Shown: positions 35,331 to 44,578, numbered from the stretch's first letter. The stretch is DNA of 64,000 nt from an uncultured Eubacteriales bacterium (GCA_949001935.1 CARJLX010000001.1:387269-451268); one strand, 5' to 3'. Translations and numbers: made by a program. Notes: generated from the sequence alone by a model not told the origin.

Positions 35331-37685
35331 TTAAACAATAGTAAAGCCTAGCGTGGTTTTTAAGTATTCATAAGGATCTTTACTTCCCTCGGTAATCCCT
35401 AGCCAATAAAAACTTCTTTGTACTGGATAACCGCCGTTAATATCATTTGGATAAACCCAATATCTAGACCATGATGTTATGACCGCACCATACATTAATT
35501 TATTTTCAACGCCATTTAAAGTTCCAAAGCCATAACAGTATTTAATATAACTTGTCATATATGCAATCATGTTGATAGAAGTTTTTCCAACAATAGTTGC
35601 ATTTATAACACTACAAGCCCCCATATCTAAGGCACTATTATAATAACATATACCACCGACACAATCAGCCTCTAATCTGCCATTTTTAAAGGTACAATTA
35701 GAAATTGCTCCATTTACGCCAGTTATACCTCCAACACGACCAACTGTGTTATCTAAACTTTTTATATTAACATTTTCAACTATACATTTCGTAATAGTAG
35801 AATTATTAGTATTATATCCTGTGCCAGCATAACCAACAATTCCACCTGCAATACCATCATTTGTTGTGATAATTTCGCCATTTTGTAAAATGATTTGCGT
35901 AATCCTAGCGCCATAAGCCACATTAAATAATCCCGCATTACCGCCTTGCTTCATGCGAATATTTGATATACATCTCAAATTACCATCAAAGTTTGCATTA
36001 AAAGGATTATTTATATTACCTATACCTCCCCAAGCATGATCAGATAAATCTATGTTTGAAGTTAATTTATAATAATTGCCTACAATAGGATTTTCTTTAG
36101 ATTGTTTTGCTAAAAGAGCAAATTCTGCTGGCGATGAAATTTGATAAGGATCTGTTGGAGAACCAACTCCACCTGCAAAACTTTCTGCAGCATATTCATC
36201 CCATGTCTTTTCTGTCCACTCTGCAGTTAGAGTGCCATTACTAGATCCAAAGGTGTAAACTTGACTTGACCATGCTATTGAGTTGTTTGTTATGTCTTTA
36301 ACAACAATATTCTTAATATCAATATCTATAACCCAATTATTTACTGAAGCCCATTTTGTACTGTCACTATTAAATTCAATTCTAGGATTAGTAATTATTT
36401 CCCCACCATTGAATGTGTCTGTTGCTTTTAATGTTTGAACCATTGAACAATTTATCCAGTCCTCTGTTGTCTCATTAAAACCTTTAACACCAAATTCCCA
36501 GTCATTATCTAAGCGAGAAAATCTTACTTGAAAACCCAAACTTAAAGCATTGATACGAAGTTGATATGATAATTCATATTCATGATTATGTATAAAATTA
36601 AAAGTGTCAAATCTTAATGCACAAGGATAATTATCCTCGGTTGTTTTAGAGCCAGATATTTTAAAATTTGTATAAGCCGTACCATCTATATCAACCTTAT
36701 GAGTTTCATTATAATTTCCTGCGGCTGCACATTTTCCGCTTTTTAAGTCCCCACTCCCTTCAAGTTTCCAGCCAGCAAAGTTATACCCCTCTCGCGTTGG
36801 ATTAGGAAGAGAAAATTGACTGCCCATTGTTCCAGAAACAATTTCTCCGTCTATAAAATCTAACTGCCCACCATTAGTATTAATTGTAGCAGTATGAGTA
36901 GCTAATTTCATTTTAACATTTATATTATCATTATCACTTTTAACCGTATATTTATATCTGCCATTCCCTTCATTAGTTAAATTCCCATTTTCAGCAGTGA
37001 CATTATCTAAAACATATTTACCTGTCAAATATGAACGAATATTATAAATTGTTATAATCGAACCATAACCCAAATACATTTTTGGATCAGGTTCGTTATT
37101 CAAATTCCTTATTGTTTTTGTATTTTGTCCATTAGAATCAACAATATCAAGGTCAAAATAAGCAGAATTACCGTCTTCCACACCTTCAGGATTCAATACA
37201 TTGATATTTGTCCAATAACTTAGGGATGTTCTTGCAAAATAAACTGCTAACACCTGAGTACCACCAGTAAAGTTTGCCCTAGCGACAAAAGTTCCATTAC
37301 CCCAATGAGATGCTTTTGTATCATCAGCAGCAAACTCTGATGAATCTGGAAGAGGTTCTACTGTGATTGCACATGTACTAGTGGAATTTTCATAAACTAT
37401 GGGGACAGTTAAGCGATACCCTGTGTCTGTAAAACCAACCCACTTACTCTGACTATAACTTGCTCCATAATTTTGCCAAGTAATTTTAACTCTGCCGCCT
37501 GCTTCACTTGAAACATATCTCCCCGATTCGTTCATTGTATAAAGTTCAACCGAAATATTTTTAGTCACTGCTCCTTCAACCTCTTGATTAGGCTGTGGGG
37601 CAGGTATAAATAAAAATGTTAGCCCTGTGGATAAAATTAATAGAGCAATTGAATATAAAATCATTTTTAATTTCAAACTTTTCAT
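35331..37685 (-). CDS. InlB/GLUG-repeat surface protein with poly-G promoter
   Basis: 784 residues. Signal peptide or anchor at about 5-28. An InlB B-repeat-like unit lies near residue 295 (NPTREGYNFAGWKLEGSG). From about 495 an entry motif (FAGGVGSPTDPYQISSPAEF) is followed by GLUG repeats and a C-terminal motif GGYPVQRSFYWLG..YEYLKTTLGF. The last 280 residues parallel those of the 998-aa protein at 5341-8337. It is probably an adhesin or cell-envelope protein. GAGGGAAA serves as SD. The promoter, about 120 nt upstream, has ten G in its spacer. Confidence 0.83.
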   Translation of the reverse strand: MKSLKLKMILYSIALLILSTGLTFLFIPAPQPNQEVEGAVTKNISVELYTMNESGRYVSSEAGGRVKITWQNYGASYSQSKWVGFTDTGYRLTVPIVYENSTSTCAITVEPLPDSSEFAADDTKASHWGNGTFVARANFTGGTQVLAVYFARTSLSYWTNINVLNPEGVEDGNSAYFDLDIVDSNGQNTKTIRNLNNEPDPKMYLGYGSIITIYNIRSYLTGKYVLDNVTAENGNLTNEGNGRYKYTVKSDNDNINVKMKLATHTATINTNGGQLDFIDGEIVSGTMGSQFSLPNPTREGYNFAGWKLEGSGDLKSGKCAAAGNYNETHKVDIDGTAYTNFKISGSKTTEDNYPCALRFDTFNFIHNHEYELSYQLRINALSLGFQVRFSRLDNDWEFGVKGFNETTEDWINCSMVQTLKATDTFNGGEIITNPRIEFNSDSTKWASVNNWVIDIDIKNIVVKDITNNSIAWSSQVYTFGSSNGTLTAEWTEKTWDEYAAESFAGGVGSPTDPYQISSPAEFALLAKQSKENPIVGNYYKLTSNIDLSDHAWGGIGNINNPFNANFDGNLRCISNIRMKQGGNAGLFNVAYGARITQIILQNGEIITTNDGIAGGIVGYAGTGYNTNNSTITKCIVENVNIKSLDNTVGRVGGITGVNGAISNCTFKNGRLEADCVGGICYYNSALDMGACSVINATIVGKTSINMIAYMTSYIKYCYGFGTLNGVENKLMYGAVITSWSRYWVYPNDINGGYPVQRSFYWLGITEGSKDPYEYLKTTLGFTIV

Positions 37686-37770
37686 TTTCCCTCACTTGAA
37701 AAATAAAATGTATATACATATTATACCCAAAACTTGCGTAAATACCAAACAATTTACTTAAATTTTGAGT

Positions 37771-37846
37771 AAAAGTTGTAAGTAACCTTATTTTTCAAAA
37801 TCAGTATAGCAAATCCCCCCCCCCGCGTCAACTAAATCTCACATAA
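37771..37846 (-). repeat. Poly-G promoter repeat, copy 2
   Basis: Counterpart of 8405-8478. It keeps the TTTTTCAAAATCA block, the -10, the ATTTGC-G tract-GCG-TTGACG core and the CTCAC beyond. Upstream of the -35 the two copies diverge. Confidence 0.7.
37803..37831 (-). promoter_or_regulatory. Promoter with poly-G spacer (phase-variable candidate), 784-aa gene
   Basis: -35 TTGACG (37831-37826), 17-nt spacer with ten G (37824-37815), -10 TATACT (37808-37803). The spacer is at the optimal length here, so this copy may be ON. Confidence 0.75.
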
Positions 37847-37925
37847 AACTCAAAGTTTTTCTTCGTTTCCGCTGAGGAGGTATATTTTTTGCAAAGTTTG
37901 ATTTTTGATATAAAAAATATGTAAA

Positions 37926-37967
37926 TAAAAAAGCATTTAAAATCTTTATTGAAAGATAAAAATGCTT
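37926..37967 (-). terminator. Terminator of the 811-aa surface gene
   Basis: AAGCATTT/AAATGCTT plus ATCTTT/AAAGAT stems, with a T run on the minus strand. The stem has small interruptions. Confidence 0.6.
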
Positions 37968-38015
37968 GGTTTTTAAATTATTTCTTTAAAATTTAAAGAA
38001 AACATTAAATTTATA

Positions 38016-40436
38016 TTAATTATAATAATCTCTATAATCAGTTTCTTTGGCCTTAGTTTTCTTAACCTTAGCTTGAGTTGTATTACCCTTGCCATCAGCA
38101 CCTAATCTACGCATTAAATTTCTGCGTCGAATCACAAAGAAGGCAATTAAACCACCAGCAATTGCAACAGCCCCACCTACACCAATAAGAAGCCACAGCC
38201 ATAATAAATTATTTTCATTTTCTTTTTGTTGAACAATTGCACGAATTTGAATATCTATTTTTTTATTATTTTCACCTAAACCTTTTTGAATGGAAGCCAT
38301 ATTTATACTTGAAAATCTATAAGAATTTGAATTATCTTCATTTGGCGTGACACTACAACTATTTAAAAGTGATATATCATCCCCACCATAAGCATTTTTC
38401 ATAAATCTTAAGAATGAATCAAGGTCAAGTTCATAACCTTCTTTAATAGTAACAACAAGTTCAACACCTCTTGCAGTTGATGAAACTTTTATTGGATTTT
38501 CGCCAGTATAAATTTCCCCATTAAACTTAACTTCGGTGATAATCTCATTGTTATAACCAGTAAAGCCAACTTGTATTGCTTTTGCATCAGAGAAGATTGC
38601 AACCAATTTAAACTTATTATTAAAATGACTTGAGGTTGGGTCAATATTAGGATCTGCACCAAATTTAAAACTTAAAATAGGCTTAACAGCATCATTGGAT
38701 TCATTGAAAATTTTATCTTCTACAAATTCTTCTTCTCCATTTGCATTTTGAACTGCAACATAAAGTTCCCAGCGTTCAAAATTAAATCGTCCACTTGGAA
38801 CTGCCTCAATTTCTTGAACACTGCTTTCTATAGTTAAGTCCTTAATAGCAAGATTTTTAGTTGTTGTTGACGCTCCTCTATAACGAACCCCACCCATATT
38901 GTCACTAACTTCAATATTTTCACCTACAACAACACTGCAATCAAACTTAATAGCTTCAAAGATAAAAGAATACTCTCCCGCTGTTGCTCCAGAAACTTTA
39001 ACTTGAATATTGTAGCCACTTACAACATGACGATTAAAATTATTCCATGAGACAATATCTGCATAATAAGGTTCAATAGTATAAAGAGTTTTATCTAACT
39101 TAGGCGTGATAGAACTAAGTGAATAATAACCTCGATAATTATCTTTTAAAGCAAGTTTAATATTAAGAGTTTCACCATACTTAAATGTTGTATTTCCAGT
39201 TAAATCATTAAATGAACAATTCTCTTTATTTAAAACCCCATTATTGTCTATATCTAACGCAAATGAATAGTTAAAATATTGAAATACTTGAAGATGTAAT
39301 CTAGAACTTGTATAATTCCAAACAAGGCTAAAATTCCAAGGTTCTTTATTAACATGCCAATTTTTTATATCTCTAAGAAATGTATAATTAATACCTGCAA
39401 CAGGTTTAACATTGTTTGGATCTAAAATTTCAAAATTAGACCTTTCTCCAAACGCTGGAACATTTGAATCAAGCCAATAATCAAAAGCCATATTCTTACT
39501 TTCTGGACAAATTGAAAAAACAATTCCAACAACACCACCTTCTATAAACGAGCCTAGATTTTCATTAGAAACAGAATAATTACCACCAAACGCAGTATTA
39601 ATTATTTCTGCTTTATCACCTTGAACTTCTCCCACAATTCCACCACAATAAAAGGTTATATTGGAAGAATTTGCAGAAACCTTAATTTCATTGAAACTTA
39701 CAACATTCAACAAATATGATGTATCAACAACTCCAACCAAGCCACCAAGTTTAACAGGGCTAGGCGCTGTTAAAGTGCAAGAGAATTCACCTTGTAAATA
39801 TGTAATGCAATTAGTTAAAGAAGAAGCACTTTCAAGTTTACCAGCAATACCGCCAAATGTAAGCTTTGTTCTTGTTTCAATAATTTCTTCTTTTCCTAGA
39901 ATTTTAGAAAAAGTTTCTGTTCCATCTTTATAATTGACGTCACCAACTTCGCAATTGGATATTTTAGTGTTAGAACCACTTCCAACAATTGTACCTAAAA
40001 ACAATTGAGATATAGCCCCCTCAGGAATATCATAAACAATATTCCCTCCAAGTTTCAAGTTTTGAATTATTGCACCACTGGTGAAACCAAAAAGTCCATA
40101 ATTTGAAGTTTTTGAAGAAATTGTTAAATTCTTAATAGAATAACCATTTCCATCAAAAGTGCCAGTAAAAATTGAATTTTCTTGAACCTCCCAAATACTT
40201 GCAAGATCAATGTCCGTTAAATCCAAATCACTCATTAATTTGATGTTTTTTGAATAATTTTCAGCTTTTGACAAAACAGAAACAAAGGATTTATCACCTT
40301 GACTTTCATTGAGGATTTCAATAACTTCAACCTCATCCTCTGCTAAGGTACTATCAACAAAGATTGCAGGAGCAAAAAACGCTCCAACAATAACGGCAAG
40401 AATAAAAGTAAAAATAAAACTTTTAACTTTTTTCAT
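38016..40436 (-). CDS. Membrane-anchored GLUG-type surface protein
   Basis: 806 residues from the ATG at 40436, with AAGAGGT as SD. N-terminal signal peptide (FIFTFILAVIVGAFFAPAIF), a divergent GLUG-type region (DGNGYSIKNLTISSKTSNYGL and following, residues about 60-330), a long beta-rich middle, then a C-terminal membrane span (LLWLWLLIGVGGAVAIAGGL) with a basic cytoplasmic tail (RRRNLMRRLG). Unlike the other GLUG proteins it has a transmembrane anchor, no shared C-terminal motif and no poly-G tract. It may be the constant member of the family. Confidence 0.75.
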   Translation of the reverse strand: MKKVKSFIFTFILAVIVGAFFAPAIFVDSTLAEDEVEVIEILNESQGDKSFVSVLSKAENYSKNIKLMSDLDLTDIDLASIWEVQENSIFTGTFDGNGYSIKNLTISSKTSNYGLFGFTSGAIIQNLKLGGNIVYDIPEGAISQLFLGTIVGSGSNTKISNCEVGDVNYKDGTETFSKILGKEEIIETRTKLTFGGIAGKLESASSLTNCITYLQGEFSCTLTAPSPVKLGGLVGVVDTSYLLNVVSFNEIKVSANSSNITFYCGGIVGEVQGDKAEIINTAFGGNYSVSNENLGSFIEGGVVGIVFSICPESKNMAFDYWLDSNVPAFGERSNFEILDPNNVKPVAGINYTFLRDIKNWHVNKEPWNFSLVWNYTSSRLHLQVFQYFNYSFALDIDNNGVLNKENCSFNDLTGNTTFKYGETLNIKLALKDNYRGYYSLSSITPKLDKTLYTIEPYYADIVSWNNFNRHVVSGYNIQVKVSGATAGEYSFIFEAIKFDCSVVVGENIEVSDNMGGVRYRGASTTTKNLAIKDLTIESSVQEIEAVPSGRFNFERWELYVAVQNANGEEEFVEDKIFNESNDAVKPILSFKFGADPNIDPTSSHFNNKFKLVAIFSDAKAIQVGFTGYNNEIITEVKFNGEIYTGENPIKVSSTARGVELVVTIKEGYELDLDSFLRFMKNAYGGDDISLLNSCSVTPNEDNSNSYRFSSINMASIQKGLGENNKKIDIQIRAIVQQKENENNLLWLWLLIGVGGAVAIAGGLIAFFVIRRRNLMRRLGADGKGNTTQAKVKKTKAKETDYRDYYN

Positions 40437-40536
40437 ATAACCTCTTATCATGATAATAATTTATCATAAAAACAATAAATTTCCAAACAAATTGCAATAT
40501 TTATCAATTTATTGTTTGAAAAAAGTTATAAATTAT

Positions 40537-41979
40537 TTAAATAACTTTGTTTTTTAATTTTTTTATCATTTTTTCTTTGTTCTTTTGTATTAAATTTTTG
40601 TGTGAATCTTCCTTTTTAGTCAATAAATTTTGTCGACTCATTAAATAATATCTTAGTTCGTCAAGACAGTGATCATCTCTCTTTATTGGAGCGTCATCAT
40701 TACCCCACCAATAAGATTTCAATTCACTTATCAAGTTAACACAGTTTTTAAAAATAAATAAATGAGCTTTCCCTTCTCCATCTTTCAAATATCGTTTTAC
40801 AACACTAATTCCACTAAACAAATCTTTATTTACTTTTGGATTAACTAAAATTCCTTCATTATAAAACAAATCTACAACACTTTTACTGCTTGCCAAAGTT
40901 CGTTGTTGTGCCGCAGAATCTATCAAGGCAGTAATCATCCCATTTGATAAAACTTTCCAATTTAATTTTCTACAAATTTCCTTTATCTTTCTAGCATGTT
41001 CACTAACCTCAACACCTGCTTGAAAATGTTCTGCCACCACATATACATTCCCGTCAAAATCCACAGCATACCAGTGTGCAGAAAGAGGATTTTTTAGCCC
41101 TGGGTCTATTGAAATATTGTCTTGCCAATCAAAAGGAATTTCAAATGGCTCTATAACATGGACTTGTGGATTAAATTCTGGATAAACCATCCCTCCCGCT
41201 TGTATAAACTTTCCATAACGCCTGCTTTCAAGTTCTTCCTCACTCAAACTCAAAGTTAATGCCTCAATCTCTTTTTTATTTAAAAAAGGATTGTCTGCCC
41301 ATTCAATCTCTTCGTACCAAACTTCTGGATCATTAAACTCATTTAAATAGATATGATTGTATACCCAAGTCAAACCCTTAAGTGGCGTCATAGTACCAAA
41401 AACTTGACCACATCTATCTAAAACACGCATTCTACACTCTTGATATATCTCAGAAGGAGGCTCTTCGTCAAACCAGACATAATCCAATGATGAACCTTGG
41501 AACTTTTCTCTCCCTTGGTCGCAACTTTTAAATCCAATCTTACTTAATGAGCCAAACACATTTTTAACTAAAATAAAATCTATAACACTGCTTTCTGGGC
41601 TATCTTGACTACCAGAAGAAACCACTATCTTATCAATCCAATCAGGACGAAGATAATGTAAAATTTTGCTTTGTGCAACATCCCGCTGAACTTGTTTTGA
41701 TAAACTAACAACCCAACCATCGCATGGCTTGTTTTCTTTAAATGGGTGAATTCCTCTTGCAAGATAAACAACCTCCACAGCACCACATTCAGTTTTACCT
41801 GTTCTGTTGCCACCAAATACCCATCGATTTTTACAATTGCATTTATGAAAATTTATTTGTTTTTGATGGATAACCTTTCCACAATTATATTTTTTTAAAT
41901 AATCACATTTATCTCGTTTAACCATTTCTTTTTCAATTAATCTTAATCTCTTTAACTCGTTATTCAAATCACCCTCCAA
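40537..41979 (-). CDS. Phage-type terminase large subunit (orphan)
   Basis: 480 residues. ATPase: Walker A FGGNRTGKT (about 52-60), Walker B LDYVWFDEEPP near 160, coupling motif GTMTPLKG. Nuclease: acidic residues in ISIDPGLKNP, ALIDSAAQ and DDHCLDELRYYL. An N-terminal Cys/His cluster (CDYLKKYNCG..FHKCNCKN) looks zinc-binding. Large terminases cut and pump phage DNA into proheads. No portal, capsid or small terminase gene is nearby, so this is a prophage remnant or a domesticated gene. The catalytic residues all appear intact. Confidence 0.88.
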   Translation of the reverse strand: MEGDLNNELKRLRLIEKEMVKRDKCDYLKKYNCGKVIHQKQINFHKCNCKNRWVFGGNRTGKTECGAVEVVYLARGIHPFKENKPCDGWVVSLSKQVQRDVAQSKILHYLRPDWIDKIVVSSGSQDSPESSVIDFILVKNVFGSLSKIGFKSCDQGREKFQGSSLDYVWFDEEPPSEIYQECRMRVLDRCGQVFGTMTPLKGLTWVYNHIYLNEFNDPEVWYEEIEWADNPFLNKKEIEALTLSLSEEELESRRYGKFIQAGGMVYPEFNPQVHVIEPFEIPFDWQDNISIDPGLKNPLSAHWYAVDFDGNVYVVAEHFQAGVEVSEHARKIKEICRKLNWKVLSNGMITALIDSAAQQRTLASSKSVVDLFYNEGILVNPKVNKDLFSGISVVKRYLKDGEGKAHLFIFKNCVNLISELKSYWWGNDDAPIKRDDHCLDELRYYLMSRQNLLTKKEDSHKNLIQKNKEKMIKKLKNKVI

Positions 41980-42049
41980 TAATTATTATCTAAATTTAGT
42001 CATTTTTTGTTTTAATTCTACAATTTTATATAACAAAGATTTAAGCAAC

Positions 42050-42904
42050 ATGTTTTACAATGTGCTTATGACAAAAATAATTTTTTCTTTTTTGACAATC
42101 TTATTTAGTTTAATTGCTTGGAGCTTTCCTGCCCAAAGCAACCTTTTGAATGCAGATGAAACAGCAAGACAATACTATGCCAAAATAACACGCGATGAGG
42201 TATATTTTTTTGAGCAACCAAATGACTCGACTGAATTTAGGCTTTTTAAACTTCCAGCAAGTTATTTTGTTTTATTGACCGCCGATGCCAATGATAAATT
42301 TTATTCTTGTAGATATGGCGACAAAACTGGCTATGTAAAAAAAGATGAAGTGACTGCCATGTATGGCACACCTCTTTCTCCATATGCTAATTTTGCAAAT
42401 TTCCGCGTGTTTGCTTTAGATGGAATAGAAATGCGTTCAACCCCACGAAAAAATCCTTTAAATGTCATAACAAAAATTCCATATCTTGAAGATAATTTGC
42501 TATATTACGGAAGTATTGAAGGAGATGAATTGGTTCCTAAAAAATCTTCTATTTGGTATTATTGCAAATATATAAATGATGAACAATCTCAATTTGGCTA
42601 CCTTTATTCAAGTTTTTGTGATGAAATGGCAAACATTCCACTCAACATGGAAGAATTTGATAAAGTTGAAGGAGAACTTTTCCCTCTGCCTGTTCAACCC
42701 AACACCCCAAGCACCCATCTTTCAGGGACAGCAAAAACTTTGATAATCGTAGGAGTAAGCCTTCCATGTGTTGTAATATTATATCTTCTTATAAAACCTA
42801 CTCTTATAAACGAAAAATCAAATAAACGATCAACAAAATCAAAACCAGCAAGACGAAAACGCCATGGCGACTATTTTGAGTTTGATGAGAATGATTTAAC
42901 ATAA
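42050..42904 (+). CDS. Secreted SH3-like protein with C-terminal membrane anchor
   Basis: 284 residues (278 if the ATG at 42068 is used, which gives the neater signal peptide MTKIIFSFLTILFSLIAWS). Two bacterial SH3-like modules are suggested (about 40-110 with YFVLLTADANDKFYSCRYGD, and 115-200 with GIEMRSTPRKNP). A C-terminal span (LIIVGVSLPCVVILYLLI) and a basic tail end it. It likely sits on the outer face of the membrane. No SD is evident at either ATG. It lies between the terminase and an HTH-like gene. Confidence 0.6.
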   Translation: MFYNVLMTKIIFSFLTILFSLIAWSFPAQSNLLNADETARQYYAKITRDEVYFFEQPNDSTEFRLFKLPASYFVLLTADANDKFYSCRYGDKTGYVKKDEVTAMYGTPLSPYANFANFRVFALDGIEMRSTPRKNPLNVITKIPYLEDNLLYYGSIEGDELVPKKSSIWYYCKYINDEQSQFGYLYSSFCDEMANIPLNMEEFDKVEGELFPLPVQPNTPSTHLSGTAKTLIIVGVSLPCVVILYLLIKPTLINEKSNKRSTKSKPARRKRHGDYFEFDENDLT

Positions 42905-42906
42905 TT

Positions 42907-43434
42907 TTAAGAAACTGCACATCGATCAAGTTTACTTTCATTAATATGAACATTATTTTCACCATTATCTTTTAAAAACCTAGAATAAACTTCATAAATC
43001 CATTTTTCACCAGCAAGGAAAGAAGAAAGCTTGTCTTCATTATACCCCAACTTTTCCATTTGTTGTAGAAAATCCCCTTCGGCACTTGTCAGTTTGCGAA
43101 AATAACTGCGTTGAGCAAGACCATGTCGCTCTGCAATATCGTTAGACTTGTCACCATCAATGTATTTTTCAATTAAAATTTGAGCATTAACCTTATCACA
43201 CTTTTTTAAAGCATCACAAATCAAGACCTTAAGATTTATTAAGGTCTTTTTTCGTTCCCCTAAATTAATAAGCTTGTCAGCAATATTAATAACACTGCTC
43301 TCAGCAAAATTACTACTGTAAACATAAAAAGATCCCAATGCCTTGGTTTCCACCATTTTATCTATAGAATCGCAAATGCGATCAATATAACGATAAACAG
43401 TTAAAGTTGTCTTAGCCCAAATAATATTTTTCAT
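42907..43434 (-). CDS. HTH-containing protein, phage-regulator-like
   Basis: 175 residues. A helix-turn-helix is suggested in YIDGDKSNDIAERHGLAQRS followed by YFRKLTSAE, near residues 105-130. The arrangement resembles small sigma-like or ArpU/RinA-type phage late regulators, which commonly lie next to terminase genes. No catalytic motifs are seen. It ends 2 nt before the convergent SH3 protein gene's stop. It has its own promoter with an upstream dyad. Identification is by pattern only. Confidence 0.5.
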   Translation of the reverse strand: MKNIIWAKTTLTVYRYIDRICDSIDKMVETKALGSFYVYSSNFAESSVINIADKLINLGERKKTLINLKVLICDALKKCDKVNAQILIEKYIDGDKSNDIAERHGLAQRSYFRKLTSAEGDFLQQMEKLGYNEDKLSSFLAGEKWIYEVYSRFLKDNGENNVHINESKLDRCAVS

Positions 43435-43457
43435 AAATTACCCCTTTTACATGACCG

Positions 43458-43487
43458 ATTATAAATGCTCTAAAAATGCTAAGTCAA
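43458..43487 (-). promoter_or_regulatory. Promoter of the HTH gene
   Basis: -35 TTGACT (43487-43482), 18-nt spacer, -10 TATAAT (43463-43458). A dyad TGACTA-N7-TAGTCA (43556-43574) lies about 70 nt farther upstream. Confidence 0.55.
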
Positions 43488-43645
43488 TATTTACTGCCAA
43501 CAAATTTTTAATTTTTAAATATTTTTTTACAAAATGTCGATTTTTGACGAAACGCTGACTACAATATATAGTCAAACCCCTATAAAAAACGCAAATTTAG
43601 CCTATTTTTATTACTTATTAAATTTTAAGAAATTTAAATTGACTA

Positions 43646-43684
43646 TTGACAAATCAAAAAATGGTGTTATAATGGTGTTATAAT
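43646..43684 (+). promoter_or_regulatory. Promoter with tandem -10 boxes
   Basis: TTGACA (43646-43651), 16-nt spacer, TATAAT (43668-43673), and a second TATAAT (43679-43684) made by a tandem 11-nt repeat ATGGTGTTATA. It drives the 133-aa lipoprotein. Confidence 0.6.
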
Positions 43685-43705
43685 TAAAATTTAAGGAGAA
43701 AAATT

Positions 43706-44107
43706 ATGAAAAAATTTAAATTAGCAACTTTAGCTTTAGCAGGAGCATTAGCAACCGCACCTTTGCTTTCTGGATGTGGCGGTGAAGATACCTATGATGC
43801 CCCAATCAACTATAGTGATTGTACTACCTATGTTGTTATAAAAGAAAGTGACATTTGTTATTCCCTTCATATTGGAACAAATGGATATAAGACTCTTTGC
43901 GGAATGCGTGAGCGTAATAATTTTGGTGCTAATATTGGTTCTAAAGGCTATCCAGCCACTTACGACATTAACAATCCAAATACACACATAAAAAACGCTG
44001 AATGGTTCTACTATGGTACTATGCCTGTCTCATCAGCATATACATCAGTATGTGAAAGATGTAAAAATTTAATCCCAGACGATGCAACAGAACTTAGATT
44101 AGATTAA
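43706..44107 (+). CDS. Small lipoprotein, unknown function
   Basis: 133 residues. Signal peptide with Ala/Leu-rich core and lipobox LLSGCG (Cys about residue 24). The mature part is Cys-rich for a lipoprotein (CTTYVV, DICYSL, TLCGM, VCERCKNL), which hints at metal binding or disulfides. No family recognised. AAGGAG upstream, a strong promoter and a following terminator support a real gene. Confidence 0.65.
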   Translation: MKKFKLATLALAGALATAPLLSGCGGEDTYDAPINYSDCTTYVVIKESDICYSLHIGTNGYKTLCGMRERNNFGANIGSKGYPATYDINNPNTHIKNAEWFYYGTMPVSSAYTSVCERCKNLIPDDATELRLD

Positions 44108-44133
44108 AAAATCACGATAATTCGTGATTTTTT
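44106..44133 (+). terminator. Terminator of the 133-aa lipoprotein gene
   Basis: AAAAAATCACGA with TCGTGATTTTTT around a short loop. It overlaps the stop codon. Confidence 0.75.
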
Positions 44134-44228
44134 ATTTTAATTTGTTAATTTACTTGCAATAATTATAAAAATATGTTATTATATCAAAGCAATAAAAAAA
44201 TATAAAAATTCTTCAACAAATTCCTTAT

Positions 44229-44314
44229 GCCGGTGTGGTGAAATGGCAGACGCGCGGGACTCAAAATCCCGTGTCCGCGAGGACGTGTCGGTTCGACCCC
44301 GACCACCGGCACCA
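44229..44314 (+). tRNA. tRNA-Leu (CAA)
   Basis: Acceptor GCCGGTG pairs with CACCGGC. The anticodon loop CTCAAAA gives CAA. A long variable arm (GTGTCCGCGAGGACGT region) is typical of class II leucine tRNA. The T loop is TTCGACC and CCA is encoded. A terminator-like hairpin follows at 44319-44353. Confidence 0.93.
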
Positions 44315-44318
44315 TTCG

Positions 44319-44353
44319 AAAAACAGGTTTAGTTCTATACTAAATCTGTTTTT
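44319..44353 (+). terminator. Terminator of tRNA-Leu
   Basis: Arms of about 14 nt (AAAAACAGGTTTAG with CTAAATCTGTTTTT), one G-T pair, then a T run. Confidence 0.7.
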
Positions 44354-44468
44354 TATATATAATTGTATCCTTTTAGGTCGTCGCGGAGCGCCGTCCGGAG
44401 CAAAATCATAGATTTTACTCGGCTTGGGCTAAAAACTTGCTACAGGCAACTTTTCTTTACGTGTTACC

Positions 44469-44482
44469 CCACCGGCACCATT
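44469..44482 (+). repeat. Duplicated 3' end of tRNA-Leu
   Basis: CCACCGGCACCATT repeats 44303-44316 exactly, 166 bp downstream. ACGTGT before it also echoes the tRNA arm. The 150 bp between include an unusually GC-rich stretch (44377-44401). It looks like an attachment-site scar or a decayed tRNA copy. Confidence 0.6.
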
Positions 44483-44523
44483 AAAAAAAACACCTACTAA
44501 TTTTTGTACAATTAAGAATTTTA

Positions 44524-44556
44524 AAAAAGCCTAGCAAAATGCTAGGTTTATTTTAT
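44524..44556 (-). terminator. Terminator of trpS
   Basis: CCTAGCA/TGCTAGG (44530-44536 with 44540-44546), with a T6 tail on the minus strand. Confidence 0.75.
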
Positions 44557-44578
44557 ATTTAATAATTGCAAAAGTAAA

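Larger units (their letters stand above)
37686..38015. other. 330-bp intergenic region with poly-G promoter and terminator
   Basis: Contains the leader and poly-G promoter of the 784-aa surface gene, the homologous promoter repeat (37771-37846), and the terminator of the 811-aa surface gene. No small ORF is convincing. Confidence 0.6.

Noticed and set aside
44357..44482. tmRNA 3' end
   Set aside because: The terminal ACCGGCACCA suggested it, but there is no T-arm and the bases match tRNA-Leu. A tRNA scar is simpler.
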